From Azoarcus_F sp036734105 (GTDB lineage Bacteria > Pseudomonadota > Gammaproteobacteria > Burkholderiales > Rhodocyclaceae), in contig DAIMZH010000005.1 in NCBI GenBank assembly GCA_036734105.1, positions 1-64,000 of the forward strand: DNA of 64,000 nucleotides. Reading direction: 5' to 3'. This document shows, one piece after another, positions 19,031 through 27,089 of the stretch; within the stretch, counting starts at the first letter, position 1, and each line of letters opens with the position of its first letter. The notes beneath the pieces were generated by a model. That model had not been told where the DNA came from, searched no databases, and saw only the letters and a list, made by a program, of their open reading frames with translations. The position numbers and the translations under genes were made by a program.

Positions 19031-20071
19031 ATGGCCAGAATTGCATCCGGTCCGCAAGCCATTCAGGATGCGGTCGACTGCCTGCGGCGTGGCGAACTGG
19101 TCGCCATGCCCACCGAGACCGTCTATGGGTTGGGCGCCGACGCGCTGGAACCCCAGGCGCTGGCACGCATCTTCACCGCGAAAGGCAGACCAACCGACCA
19201 CCCGCTGATTGTTCACCTGCCGGATGCCGACCACCTCACGCAGTGGGCAGCAAGCGTGCCACGTGAGGCGATCGCGCTGGCCCGCGCCTTCTGGCCCGGC
19301 CCACTCACCCTGATCCTGCTGCGTGACCCGATGGTGCCGGATGCCGTCACCGGCGGGCAGAACACCGTCGGCCTGCGGGTGCCCGCCCATCCGGTTGCCC
19401 TGGCCTTGCTCAAGGCCTTTGACTCCGGCATTGCCGCGCCCAGCGCCAACCGCTTCGGCCGCATCAGCCCTACCACCGCCGCGCATGTGCAAGCCGAGCT
19501 CGGCGAGCGCATCGAGCTGATCCTCGACGGCGGCGCCTGCGACGTGGGCATTGAGTCCACCATCCTCGATCTGTCCGGCGCCAGCCCACGCATCCTGCGC
19601 CCTGGTGCCATCAGCGCAGAGCACATCGCCGCAGTGATAGGCCGCATGCCAGCCAGCCCGGCTACAGCGCCAGCCGACACCGGCGACACCACCAAGGCCG
19701 CCGACGCCACCCCGCGCGTGTCCGGCTCGCTGGCCGCACACTACGCACCGGTCACGCCGCTCCGCCTGGTCGCCGCTGCCGCCATGCAAGACACCATCGA
19801 CCAGCAGCAAGCCAGCGGCAAACGGCTGGCAGTGTTTGCGCAGCTTCAGCGCAATCACAACCCGAACGAGCATACCGGCATTACCTGGATGAATGCCCCG
19901 GCCAGCGCCGCAGCCTACGCCCACGAACTCTACGCCGCGCTGCGCAGCCTCGACGCCTCCGGTGCCGACCTCATCCTTATCGAATCGCCTCCCGATACAC
20001 AGGCATGGACCGCCATCCACGACCGCCTGGGTCGTGCGGCGGTCGGCTCAGGGGCCGGTGAGGCAAACTGA
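19031..20071 (+). CDS. sua5: L-threonylcarbamoyladenylate synthase, Sua5 type
   Basis: Makes threonylcarbamoyl-AMP from threonine, bicarbonate and ATP for the t6A37 modification of ANN-decoding tRNAs. The YrdC/TsaC domain (about 1-205) has MPTETVYGLGADA, KGRPTDHPLIVH and SANRFGRISPT. A C-terminal Sua5 domain (about 225-345) makes it longer (346 residues) than the single-domain TsaC. The ATG at 19031 lies 1 base after the purK stop. An upstream in-frame TTG at 19007 would overlap purK and is less likely. Confidence 0.95.
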   Translation: MARIASGPQAIQDAVDCLRRGELVAMPTETVYGLGADALEPQALARIFTAKGRPTDHPLIVHLPDADHLTQWAASVPREAIALARAFWPGPLTLILLRDPMVPDAVTGGQNTVGLRVPAHPVALALLKAFDSGIAAPSANRFGRISPTTAAHVQAELGERIELILDGGACDVGIESTILDLSGASPRILRPGAISAEHIAAVIGRMPASPATAPADTGDTTKAADATPRVSGSLAAHYAPVTPLRLVAAAAMQDTIDQQQASGKRLAVFAQLQRNHNPNEHTGITWMNAPASAAAYAHELYAALRSLDASGADLILIESPPDTQAWTAIHDRLGRAAVGSGAGEAN

Positions 20072-20113
20072 GCCCGGCACGGGCGCGGCTTCCAATGGCC
20101 GGCGAGGGTGGTC

Positions 20114-20119
20114 TATAAT
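20114..20119 (+). promoter_or_regulatory. -10 element of tRNA-Ala promoter
   Basis: A perfect TATAAT hexamer ends 10 bases before the tRNA, as expected for a tRNA gene. The -35 region around 20089-20096 is weak. It lies in the intergenic space after the sua5 stop. Confidence 0.65.
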
Positions 20120-20129
20120 CACCGGCATC

Positions 20130-20202
<73 letters not shown>

Positions 20203-20224
20203 CAATAAATGCCAAGAAAAACAA

Positions 20225-20253
20225 GGGGTTGTCGAAAGGCAGCCCCTTTTTTT
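20225..20253 (+). terminator. Rho-independent terminator of tRNA-Ala
   Basis: A 9-bp stem (GGGGTTGTC at 20225-20233 with GGCAGCCCC at 20238-20246, two G-U pairs) closes a GAAA tetraloop. A run of seven T follows at 20247-20253. It is 22 bases past the tRNA. Confidence 0.9.
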
Positions 20254-20984
20254 CGTCCTGTCGTTGCCCTCGCTGTGCAAGTTGTTTGCACAGAATTTAC
20301 ACAGAAGTTGCACAAGGCAACCAGGACGAACCATTCGCCCTACGTATGACTATGCCGGTGCCCACACACAACTATGGGTTTGGTTATGGCCCTCGCGCTC
20401 AGCGATCTCGGCCGCACAAGACATTTTGCCGGTGTCGTGCGAGCCGAGAAGGTAGGGTGCCAAATTGCTGGCACGCCTTTCCGCGGAACAAACAACGGGG
20501 GAAAGAGCGCGGTTTCTGCTGAACGGCAGCATTGACCGAAAATCGGAGGTGTAGAGCGGTCAGCCTGACAGGCTGCTGCGGCTCGTCAGCACTCGACAAC
20601 GAACGGTCGCTTCACGAAAGTGAAATTTCAACGATCGCTTTCCGGCGATGAACTTGGAGAGACGTCAGTCGCATCCCGACCCAAAGCCGACAGACGTTCT
20701 GACTCAAAGCTGGCACTCAAAGTGCAGCATAACCCGCAAACAATAAAGCGGGGCCATAGCCCTGCTTCTTGTTTGTCCGAGTTGATGCGTTTGTTGAACG
20801 AAGCCACTGTCCCCAGACGATCGATCGGCGCTCTTCCTCAATGCGGATATGTCTGGAAGGTCGTTATTACCGCATTTTCCTCAAGCCTTGAGCTTTGTCG
20901 CGGTATGCGGCCAGGGGTCATGAACGCAGTGCATGCCGCTGAAAACTAACAGAACAAACTCAGCGCCGACGCGAACTTGTGAGG
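20254..20984. other. Gene-poor intergenic region, no supported gene
   Basis: About 730 bases between the tRNA terminator and nirE. The longest frame on the plus strand (20620-20949, 109 residues) shows no recognisable domain and an atypical composition, so I do not call it. A short hairpin TTCACGAAAGTGAA lies near 20611-20624. The location next to a tRNA gene suits an old insertion scar, but no integrase, attachment repeat or gene remnant was recognised. Confidence 0.4.
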
Positions 20985-21818
20985 CTATGTCGTGCACAGA
21001 CTGCGCTGTGCACAGCAAGCCGCTTGCAGTGCTTCCGGGCCGAGTCTGGAGTGTAGCCCGACCACTGCGCCGATGATGATCAGCGCGGGGGCCTTGATGG
21101 CGGCGGCTTGGACGTCGGCGGGCAGGGCGCCCACGGATGAGATGAGGGTGACTTGTTCGCGCGTGGTGCCTTTGCGGACGACTGCGGCGGGGGTGTCCGG
21201 GCCGAGTCCGTGGCTGATGAGTTGCTGACAGATGATGTCCAGCGCGCCTATGCCCATGTAGATGACCAGCGTTTGAAACGGGCGGGCTAGGGCGGGCCAG
21301 TCGAGGTCCACGCTGCCGTCCTTGAGGTGGCCGGTGGTGAACACCACCGAGCGGGCGTGATCGCGATGGGTCAGTGGCATGCCGGTACAGGCCGAGATGC
21401 CGGATGCAGCGGTGATGCCGGGAACGACTTCGCAGCAGACGCCGGATTCGACCAGTTCTTCGGCTTCTTCGCCACCACGGCCAAAAATGTAGGGGTCGCC
21501 GCCTTTGAGCCGGACCACGTTATGCCCTTGCTTGGCGAGCCGGACCAATAAGGTGTTGATCTCTTCCTGCGGCAGGGTGTGGTTGCCGGCTTGCTTGCCA
21601 ACGTAAATGCGTTGGGCGTCCGGGCTGGTGAGGGCGAGTATGTCCGGGCTGACCAGGTAGTCGTACACCAGCACATCACAACTGGCGAGCAGGCGGGCGG
21701 CGCGAACCGTGAGTAGTTCGGGGTCACCAGGGCCAGCACCGACAAGATAGACCTTGCCAATCGATTGGCCGGAAGCGTCCTGCTGCGATGAGGTGTGGTC
21801 GATTGTCGCGGGCTGCAT
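20985..21818 (-). CDS. nirE: Uroporphyrinogen-III C-methyltransferase (SUMT), probably NirE
   Basis: Transfers two methyl groups from SAM to uroporphyrinogen III, giving precorrin-2, the entry point to heme d1 (also siroheme and cobalamin). The 277 residues hold the family motifs VGAGPGDPELLT, DVLVYDYLVS, RLKGGDPYIFGRGGEEAEEL, PGITAASG and PLTHRD. The ATG at 21818 has AGGAGA 7 bases upstream. SUMTs for siroheme (CobA) look alike; the NirE assignment rests on its position divergent from the nirC-N cluster and a shared FNR-type site. Confidence 0.85.
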   Translation of the reverse strand: MQPATIDHTSSQQDASGQSIGKVYLVGAGPGDPELLTVRAARLLASCDVLVYDYLVSPDILALTSPDAQRIYVGKQAGNHTLPQEEINTLLVRLAKQGHNVVRLKGGDPYIFGRGGEEAEELVESGVCCEVVPGITAASGISACTGMPLTHRDHARSVVFTTGHLKDGSVDLDWPALARPFQTLVIYMGIGALDIICQQLISHGLGPDTPAAVVRKGTTREQVTLISSVGALPADVQAAAIKAPALIIIGAVVGLHSRLGPEALQAACCAQRSLCTT

Positions 21819-21948
21819 GGGTGACTCTCCTGTGTGTCGGTGCCATTTTTTGTTTTGGCGGACCGCTGCCATGACAGCGTGTCGGCCGAAAGCGCTAATC
21901 GACTGACTGCTGGTGGCGACACTTTAGCCCTACTGGCGGCCGGGTGAA

Positions 21949-21991
21949 TTAACGTAAATCAAGGTGTGCCGGCCAGTGGGCAAAGGATACT
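21949..21991 (+). promoter_or_regulatory. FNR/DNR-type box and -10 of the nirC promoter
   Basis: TTAACGTAAATCAA at 21949-21962 matches the FNR-family palindrome TTGAT-N4-ATCAA well in the right half and partly in the left. A -10-like GATACT lies at 21986-21991, predicting a start near 21997. The box centre (21955.5) would then be at -41.5, the position of class II FNR activation. This implies induction of the heme d1 cluster under low oxygen, perhaps with nitric oxide sensing. Confidence 0.6.
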
Positions 21992-22050
21992 GGCTCCGCC
22001 CTGAGGCAGCCCGACCCGGCGGGCCAGAGGCAATGTCAGGAGTCGAAACA

Positions 22051-22449
22051 ATGAGGCGTACGATTGTATCAAGTGGTTTGACTGCCGTGTTTGTGTGTGT
22101 TGCGGCGCTGTTGATGCCGGGTACGGCAGCAGCGGAGTCGGCGTTTGTGCCGGAAACCGCGCGCGAGCAAGACTTGATCAGGATGGTGCGACAGGACTGC
22201 GGCTCCTGTCATGGCCTGACCCTGCAGGGTGGGCTGGGGCCTGCGCTTACGGCTGAGGCCTTGAATGACAAACCTTTCGAGTTTCTGTTTGCGACCCTGC
22301 ACCAAGGGCGACCGGGCACACCCATGCCGCCTTTTGTCGGGATACTGACCGAGCAGGAGTCGGCGTGGATTGTGCGCAAGCTGTTGGAAGGCTTTCCCGA
22401 GGACGGTGGCCCCTTGCCGGTTGCCGCGCCCGAGGTGTTGCCGCGATGA
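22051..22449 (+). CDS. nirC: Periplasmic c-type cytochrome NirC
   Basis: A small monoheme cytochrome of 132 residues exported by a signal peptide (about 1-28, cleavage after AAA). The heme site CGSCH is at residues 50-54 and a likely axial Met lies in TPMPPF. NirC-type cytochromes donate electrons to cytochrome cd1 nitrite reductase or serve in its maturation. AGGAG at 22038-22042 is 8 bases before the chosen ATG; the in-frame ATG at 22033 lacks such a site. It opens the heme d1 operon and overlaps nirF by ATGA. Confidence 0.88.
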   Translation: MRRTIVSSGLTAVFVCVAALLMPGTAAAESAFVPETAREQDLIRMVRQDCGSCHGLTLQGGLGPALTAEALNDKPFEFLFATLHQGRPGTPMPPFVGILTEQESAWIVRKLLEGFPEDGGPLPVAAPEVLPR

Positions 22450-23678
22450 GCACGACAGAACTGGAGAATGCAGGCATGAAAAACAGGTTTGTGAGTTTGT
22501 TGGGTGCGCTGACGACTGCGCTGTGTGTGGCCGGGTTTGGCGCTACCGCACTGGCGTCGGAGCCTGCCAGCGTGCGTGGCACCGGGGATATGGGCGTGAT
22601 CATCGAGCGTGCCACCGGACAGGTGACAGTGGTTGAAACCACCGGCATGACCGCGTTGGCGTCGATTCCCGGCCTGGGCGATTTGTCGCATGCGTCGCTG
22701 GTGTATTCACGCGATGCGCGCTTTGCCTTTGTGTTTGGCCGCGATGGTGCGCTCACCAAAGTGGATATTCTGGAAGGCCGGATTGTGGGCCGGGTGATAC
22801 AGGCTGGCAATGCGATTGGCGGGGCGATCTCGCAGGACGGCCGCTTTGTGGTGGCGCAGAATTACGAGCCGGGCGGTATCCGGGTGTTTGATGCCGACAC
22901 GCTGGAGATGATCTCCGAGGTGCCGACGGTGTGGGGCGAGCATAGCCAACGGGCCAAGGTGGTGGGGTTGCGTGACCTGCCGGGTAATCGCTTCATTTAT
23001 TCGCTGTTTGAGGCGGGCGAGATCTGGCTGACCGACTTGTCTGATCCGACCATGCCGCAGACCACCAAATGGAAGGCCGGTCGCCAGCCTTACGATGCCT
23101 TGATTACGCCGGATGGCCGTTACTACATTGCCGGTCTGTTTGGTGAGGATGGCATGTCCATGCTTGATCTGTGGCAGCCCGAGCTGGGCGTTCGCACCAT
23201 TCTGCCGGGTTATGGCCGTGGTGAAGAGCCTCTGCCAGTGTTCAAGATGCCGCATCTGCGCGGCTGGGCCATTGCCGGCGGCAAGGCCTATCTGCCGGCT
23301 ATCGGTCGGCACGAGGTGCTGGTGGTGGAACTTGGCAGTTGGCAGGAGGTGGGACGGATTCCGGTGCACAGCCAGCCGGTGTTTGTTATGGCGCGGCCTG
23401 ATGGACGCGAGGTGTGGGTGAATTTTGCCTTTCCCGATAACAGCAAGATGCAGATCATCGACACTTTAAGCAACGAGGTGGTGCATAGCTTTGTGCCGGG
23501 CAAGACAGTGTTGCACATGGAGTTTACGCCCAAGGGCGAAGCCATCTGGATTTCGGCACGCGACGACAACAAGGTGGTGATGTACGACACCCGCACGCGT
23601 GAGCTGATTGGCGAACTGCCAGTGGTCAACCCTAGCGGCATCTTCTTTACCCACCGTGCGCACCGGGTAGGTTTCTGA
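22446..23678 (+). CDS. nirF: Heme d1 biosynthesis protein NirF
   Basis: A beta-propeller protein of 410 residues related to the d1 domain of nitrite reductase and needed for a late step of heme d1 synthesis. It has a signal-like segment (about 11-38, ending ALASEP), followed by repeated blades such as GRFVVAQNYEPGGIRVFDADTLE and PDGRYYIAGLFGEDG-like stretches. The ATG at 22446 overlaps nirC by ATGA. An alternative ATG at 22476 has GGAG 9 bases upstream and would place the signal peptide at the very N-terminus (400 residues). Both are plausible. Confidence 0.9.
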   Translation: MSTTELENAGMKNRFVSLLGALTTALCVAGFGATALASEPASVRGTGDMGVIIERATGQVTVVETTGMTALASIPGLGDLSHASLVYSRDARFAFVFGRDGALTKVDILEGRIVGRVIQAGNAIGGAISQDGRFVVAQNYEPGGIRVFDADTLEMISEVPTVWGEHSQRAKVVGLRDLPGNRFIYSLFEAGEIWLTDLSDPTMPQTTKWKAGRQPYDALITPDGRYYIAGLFGEDGMSMLDLWQPELGVRTILPGYGRGEEPLPVFKMPHLRGWAIAGGKAYLPAIGRHEVLVVELGSWQEVGRIPVHSQPVFVMARPDGREVWVNFAFPDNSKMQIIDTLSNEVVHSFVPGKTVLHMEFTPKGEAIWISARDDNKVVMYDTRTRELIGELPVVNPSGIFFTHRAHRVGF

Positions 23679-23679
23679 C

Positions 23680-24729
23680 ATGCTAGCCAGCGCCAGCCAA
23701 CACAACAACATGAACCAGCCTGCCAGCGATGCCGAAGCCAGCCGCATGCGCTTGCTCAACGACTATCAGCGCGATTTTCCGGTGGTGTCCCAACCCTTTG
23801 CGCAGCTTGCACAGGCGCTGGATGTGGACGAGGCTGCGGTGCTGAAAATGCTGTCTGATGGTTTGCAACAGGGGGTGTTGAGCCGTGTTGGGGCAGTGTT
23901 TGCCCCCAGGCGTATCGGCGCGAGCGCGCTGGCCGCCTTGTCGGCCCCGACGCATCGCATTGAGGAAGTGGCTGCTTGCATCAATGCACACGCCGAGGTC
24001 AACCACAACTACCAGCGCGAGCACGCCTTTAACCTGTGGTTTGTGATTACCGCCGCATCTGGTCGGCGGCTTGGTGAGGTGGTTGAAGCCATTGAGCGCG
24101 ACAGCGGCTGCAAGGTGATTGTGATGCCGCTGGAGCAAGCCTTTCATATTGATCTGGGTTTTGATCTTTGCCAGTCGTCTTCCGTTACGCGTGATCATGT
24201 GGCTGCCGAAAACCTCGCGCCGATGAGCGAGCAAGCCTGTTTGCTGCCTGATCTGGAGCGGGCGGTGATGGCCGAACTGGAAAGGGGCCTGCCCGTGGTG
24301 AGCCGTCCTTTTCACGAAATTGGCAGGCGCATGGGTGTCACCGAAGCCTTGGTGATGGAAACCATCGAGAGCTGGCTGTTCGATGGTCGCATCAAGCGCT
24401 TTGGCCTGGTGGTGCGGCATCACGAGCTGGGTTTTTGCGCCAACGCCATGTGCGTGTGGGATGTGCCAGATGACAGGGTGGCTGAGCTGGGTGAGCGGCT
24501 GGCCCGCGAGCCTGCGGTGACCTTGTGTTATCGCCGTAGCCGTGCCCGTCCGCATTGGCCGTACAACCTTTTTTGCATGATTCACGGGCGTACCCGAGAG
24601 TCGGTGTTGCAAGCGCACGCCGAGCTGCAGCAAGCTTGTCGCATGAACGGCTATGCCAACGATGTATTGTTTAGCACGCGTCGCTTCAAGCAGCGTGGTT
24701 CCCGCTACTTTGCCGGACCACAAACATGA
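23680..24729 (+). CDS. nirDL: Siroheme decarboxylase NirD-NirL fusion
   Basis: A protein of 349 residues made of two AsnC/Lrp-like siroheme decarboxylase units. The first (about 20-165, NirD-like) contains RVGAVFAPRRIGASAL and NHNYQREHAFNLWFV. The second (about 190-345, NirL-like) contains RIKRFGLVVRHHELGF and YRRSRARPHWPYNLFCMIHG. With NirG and NirH it converts siroheme to didecarboxysiroheme. NirD and NirL are separate genes in Pseudomonas aeruginosa and fused in several other lineages. Its stop overlaps the nirG ATG by ATGA. Confidence 0.92.
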   Translation: MLASASQHNNMNQPASDAEASRMRLLNDYQRDFPVVSQPFAQLAQALDVDEAAVLKMLSDGLQQGVLSRVGAVFAPRRIGASALAALSAPTHRIEEVAACINAHAEVNHNYQREHAFNLWFVITAASGRRLGEVVEAIERDSGCKVIVMPLEQAFHIDLGFDLCQSSSVTRDHVAAENLAPMSEQACLLPDLERAVMAELERGLPVVSRPFHEIGRRMGVTEALVMETIESWLFDGRIKRFGLVVRHHELGFCANAMCVWDVPDDRVAELGERLAREPAVTLCYRRSRARPHWPYNLFCMIHGRTRESVLQAHAELQQACRMNGYANDVLFSTRRFKQRGSRYFAGPQT

Positions 24730-25199
24730 GCCGCGCACGTAGTGAGCCGATTCGGTTGGATGCCTTCGACAAAACGCTGATCAATCACCTGCAGGAAGGT
24801 TTTCCCTTGTCGGCCAGGCCGTTCGCCGATGTGGCCGACGCGCTGGGCAGCAGTGAAACACAGGTCATCGAGCGTGTGCGTGCCTTGCTGGCAGCGGGCG
24901 TGCTGACGCGATTCGGGCCCATGTACCAGATTGAACGCATTGGCGGGGCTTTTTGTCTGGCGGCCATCGAGGTGCCGGAGACAGGCTTTGAAGCGGTGTG
25001 CGAGCAGGTGAACGCCTTTCCCGAGGTGGCGCACAACTATCGCCGTGATCATCGGTTGAACATGTGGTTTGTGCTGGCCACCGAAACGCCAGAAGGTATT
25101 GCCGACAGTGCCGCACGCATCGAACAGGCTACCGGCCTCACGGTGTTCTGCTTTCCCAAACAGCGCGAATTCTTTGTCGAGATGAAGCTCAAGGTATGA
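24726..25199 (+). CDS. nirG: Siroheme decarboxylase subunit NirG
   Basis: A 157-residue AsnC/Lrp-like protein: a winged-helix part (about 12-62) followed by a ferredoxin-like decarboxylase domain with FGPMYQIERIGGAF and VAHNYRRDHRLNMWFV. It resembles the NirD half of the upstream fusion. It is part of the complex that decarboxylates siroheme. ATGA overlaps on both sides (24726-24729 with nirDL, 25196-25199 with nirH) indicate tight translational coupling. Confidence 0.9.
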   Translation: MSRARSEPIRLDAFDKTLINHLQEGFPLSARPFADVADALGSSETQVIERVRALLAAGVLTRFGPMYQIERIGGAFCLAAIEVPETGFEAVCEQVNAFPEVAHNYRRDHRLNMWFVLATETPEGIADSAARIEQATGLTVFCFPKQREFFVEMKLKV

Positions 25200-25750
25200 C
25201 AAGCAAACCCATGAATGCCACTGGCCCAGCACTTGACCCGCTTGAACGTCGCATCATTGAGGCCACGCAGGGCGGTTTGCCGATTGTGGCCGAACCCTGG
25301 CAGGCGGTGGCAGACGGGCTGGGTGTGCCGCTGGATGAGCTGCTGACACGCCTGGCCGACATGTTGCAACGTGGTGTGATCCGCCGCATCGGGGCAGTGC
25401 CCAACCATTACGCCATTGGCTACACCGCCAACGGCATGAGCGTGTGGGATGTCGACGACGCACAGGTGGCGGTGGTGGGCGAGTTTGTCGGTCGCCTGGA
25501 CAGGGTGACGCATTGCTATCAACGTCCGCGTGCGCTGCCGGACTGGCCTTACAACCTGTTTGCCATGGTGCATGGGCAGGACAGAGACGAGGTGCGCGAG
25601 CATATCGAGCAGATTGCGGTGGAACTGAAGCGGGAGTTTGGCCCGGTGTGCCAGGCCCGCGATGTGCTTTTCTCCAGCGCCATTCTGAAAAAAACCGGCT
25701 TGCGAATAGGCATGAATAAATCGACCGGCAAGGACAAGCTGTCGTTTTAG
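25196..25750 (+). CDS. nirH: Siroheme decarboxylase subunit NirH
   Basis: A 184-residue member of the same family, closer to the NirL half: GVIRRIGAVPNHYAIGY and YQRPRALPDWPYNLFAMVHG are visible. The start at 25196 is set by the ATGA overlap with nirG; the frame stays open upstream but only inside nirG. The fourth decarboxylase-like domain in the operon. Confidence 0.9.
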   Translation: MTSKPMNATGPALDPLERRIIEATQGGLPIVAEPWQAVADGLGVPLDELLTRLADMLQRGVIRRIGAVPNHYAIGYTANGMSVWDVDDAQVAVVGEFVGRLDRVTHCYQRPRALPDWPYNLFAMVHGQDRDEVREHIEQIAVELKREFGPVCQARDVLFSSAILKKTGLRIGMNKSTGKDKLSF

Positions 25751-25816
25751 CCCGCAATTGATTGGTGTCATATATCGCCCCCTCGTTCTGCGATTGAATG
25801 CCATCTGGAGGTGCAC

Positions 25817-27037
25817 ATGTTCCGAATCTCACAATTCATCCGCGAACTCGATCATCCGACCCCGGTTGGGCCGAGACGCAACCCCCCTGGGCCAGTCGTT
25901 ATCTGGAATCTGATCCGACGCTGCAACCTGACTTGCAAGCACTGCTATTCGATCTCGGCCGACAGTGACTTTCCCGGCGAGCTCAGCGGCGAGCAGGTGT
26001 TCAAGGTGATGGACGATCTGAAAGCCTTCCGGGTGCCGGTGTTGATTCTGTCCGGCGGTGAGCCCTTGCTGCGACCTGACATTTTTGACATTTCGCGTCG
26101 CGCCAAGGCCATGGGTTTTTATGTGGGTTTGTCGACCAATGGCACATTGATAGATGAAACCAACATCAATGCCATCAACGACATCGGTTATGACTATGTC
26201 GGCGTTAGCCTGGACGGCATTGGTGCCACCCACGACAAGTTTCGACGCCTGGAAGGGGCCTTTGATGCCTCGATGAAAGGCATACGTTTGTGCATGGGCC
26301 GTGGCATCAAGGTGGGTGTGCGTTACACCATGACCGAAGATAACGCCCACGACCTGCCCGCGCTGCTGAAGCTGGTCGAGGATGAAGGCATAGACAAGTT
26401 CTACTTCTCGCATCTCAATTACGCCGGACGCGGCAACAAGCACCGCGCCGACGACGCCCAGCATCGCACCACGCGTCAGGCCATGGATTTGCTGTTCGAC
26501 ACTTGTCTTGATGTGCACCGTCGCGGCATTGCAAAGGAATTCGTTACTGGCAACAACGACGCCGACGGGGTCTACATGTTGCACTGGGTGGCGGCGCGTT
26601 TTCCCGACAAGACCGAACACATCCGCGCCAAATTGCAGGTATGGGGCGGCAACGCCAGCGGGGTGAATGTGGCCAACATCGACAATCTGGGTGTGGTGCA
26701 CCCGGACACCATGTGGTGGCATGTGCCGCTGGGCAACGTCAAGGACAGGCCGTTCTCGGAGATATGGTCGGATATCTCCAACCCCTTGATGGCAGGCCTC
26801 AAGCAGCACCCGCGCACACTGTCAGGCCGCTGCGGTGGCTGCGCCTACCTGGACATCTGCAACGGTAGCTCGCGGGTGCGGGCGCAGCAGATCACCGGTG
26901 ACGTGTGGGCCGAAGACCCCGCCTGTTATCTGAGTGACGACGAGATCGGGCTGGCTCAAGCCAGCCGTGGCGAACGTGTTGAGCTGACCGCCTTCCAGCC
27001 ACGCAAGCGTGTGCCAATCAACGTGGAGCAGGGCTGA
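25817..27037 (+). CDS. nirJ: Heme d1 biosynthesis radical SAM protein NirJ
   Basis: A radical SAM enzyme of 406 residues that replaces the propionate side chains of didecarboxysiroheme during heme d1 synthesis. The SAM cluster motif CNLTCKHC gives Cys36, Cys40 and Cys43. GGEPLL follows in the usual place. A C-terminal SPASM-like cysteine region (GRCGGCAYLDICNG and DPACYLS) likely binds a second Fe-S cluster. GGAG 6 bases before the ATG at 25817 favours it over the in-frame GTG at 25811. It lies 66 bases after nirH. Confidence 0.95.
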   Translation: MFRISQFIRELDHPTPVGPRRNPPGPVVIWNLIRRCNLTCKHCYSISADSDFPGELSGEQVFKVMDDLKAFRVPVLILSGGEPLLRPDIFDISRRAKAMGFYVGLSTNGTLIDETNINAINDIGYDYVGVSLDGIGATHDKFRRLEGAFDASMKGIRLCMGRGIKVGVRYTMTEDNAHDLPALLKLVEDEGIDKFYFSHLNYAGRGNKHRADDAQHRTTRQAMDLLFDTCLDVHRRGIAKEFVTGNNDADGVYMLHWVAARFPDKTEHIRAKLQVWGGNASGVNVANIDNLGVVHPDTMWWHVPLGNVKDRPFSEIWSDISNPLMAGLKQHPRTLSGRCGGCAYLDICNGSSRVRAQQITGDVWAEDPACYLSDDEIGLAQASRGERVELTAFQPRKRVPINVEQG

Positions 27038-27089
27038 GCGCTTCACACCGCCCTGAAGGGCCAGGTTTTCAACCGGAGTCGGTTTCAAG

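Noticed and set aside
20620..20949. A possible 109-residue gene after tRNA-Ala
   Set aside because: No domain, no good ribosome-binding site and composition unlike neighbouring genes.
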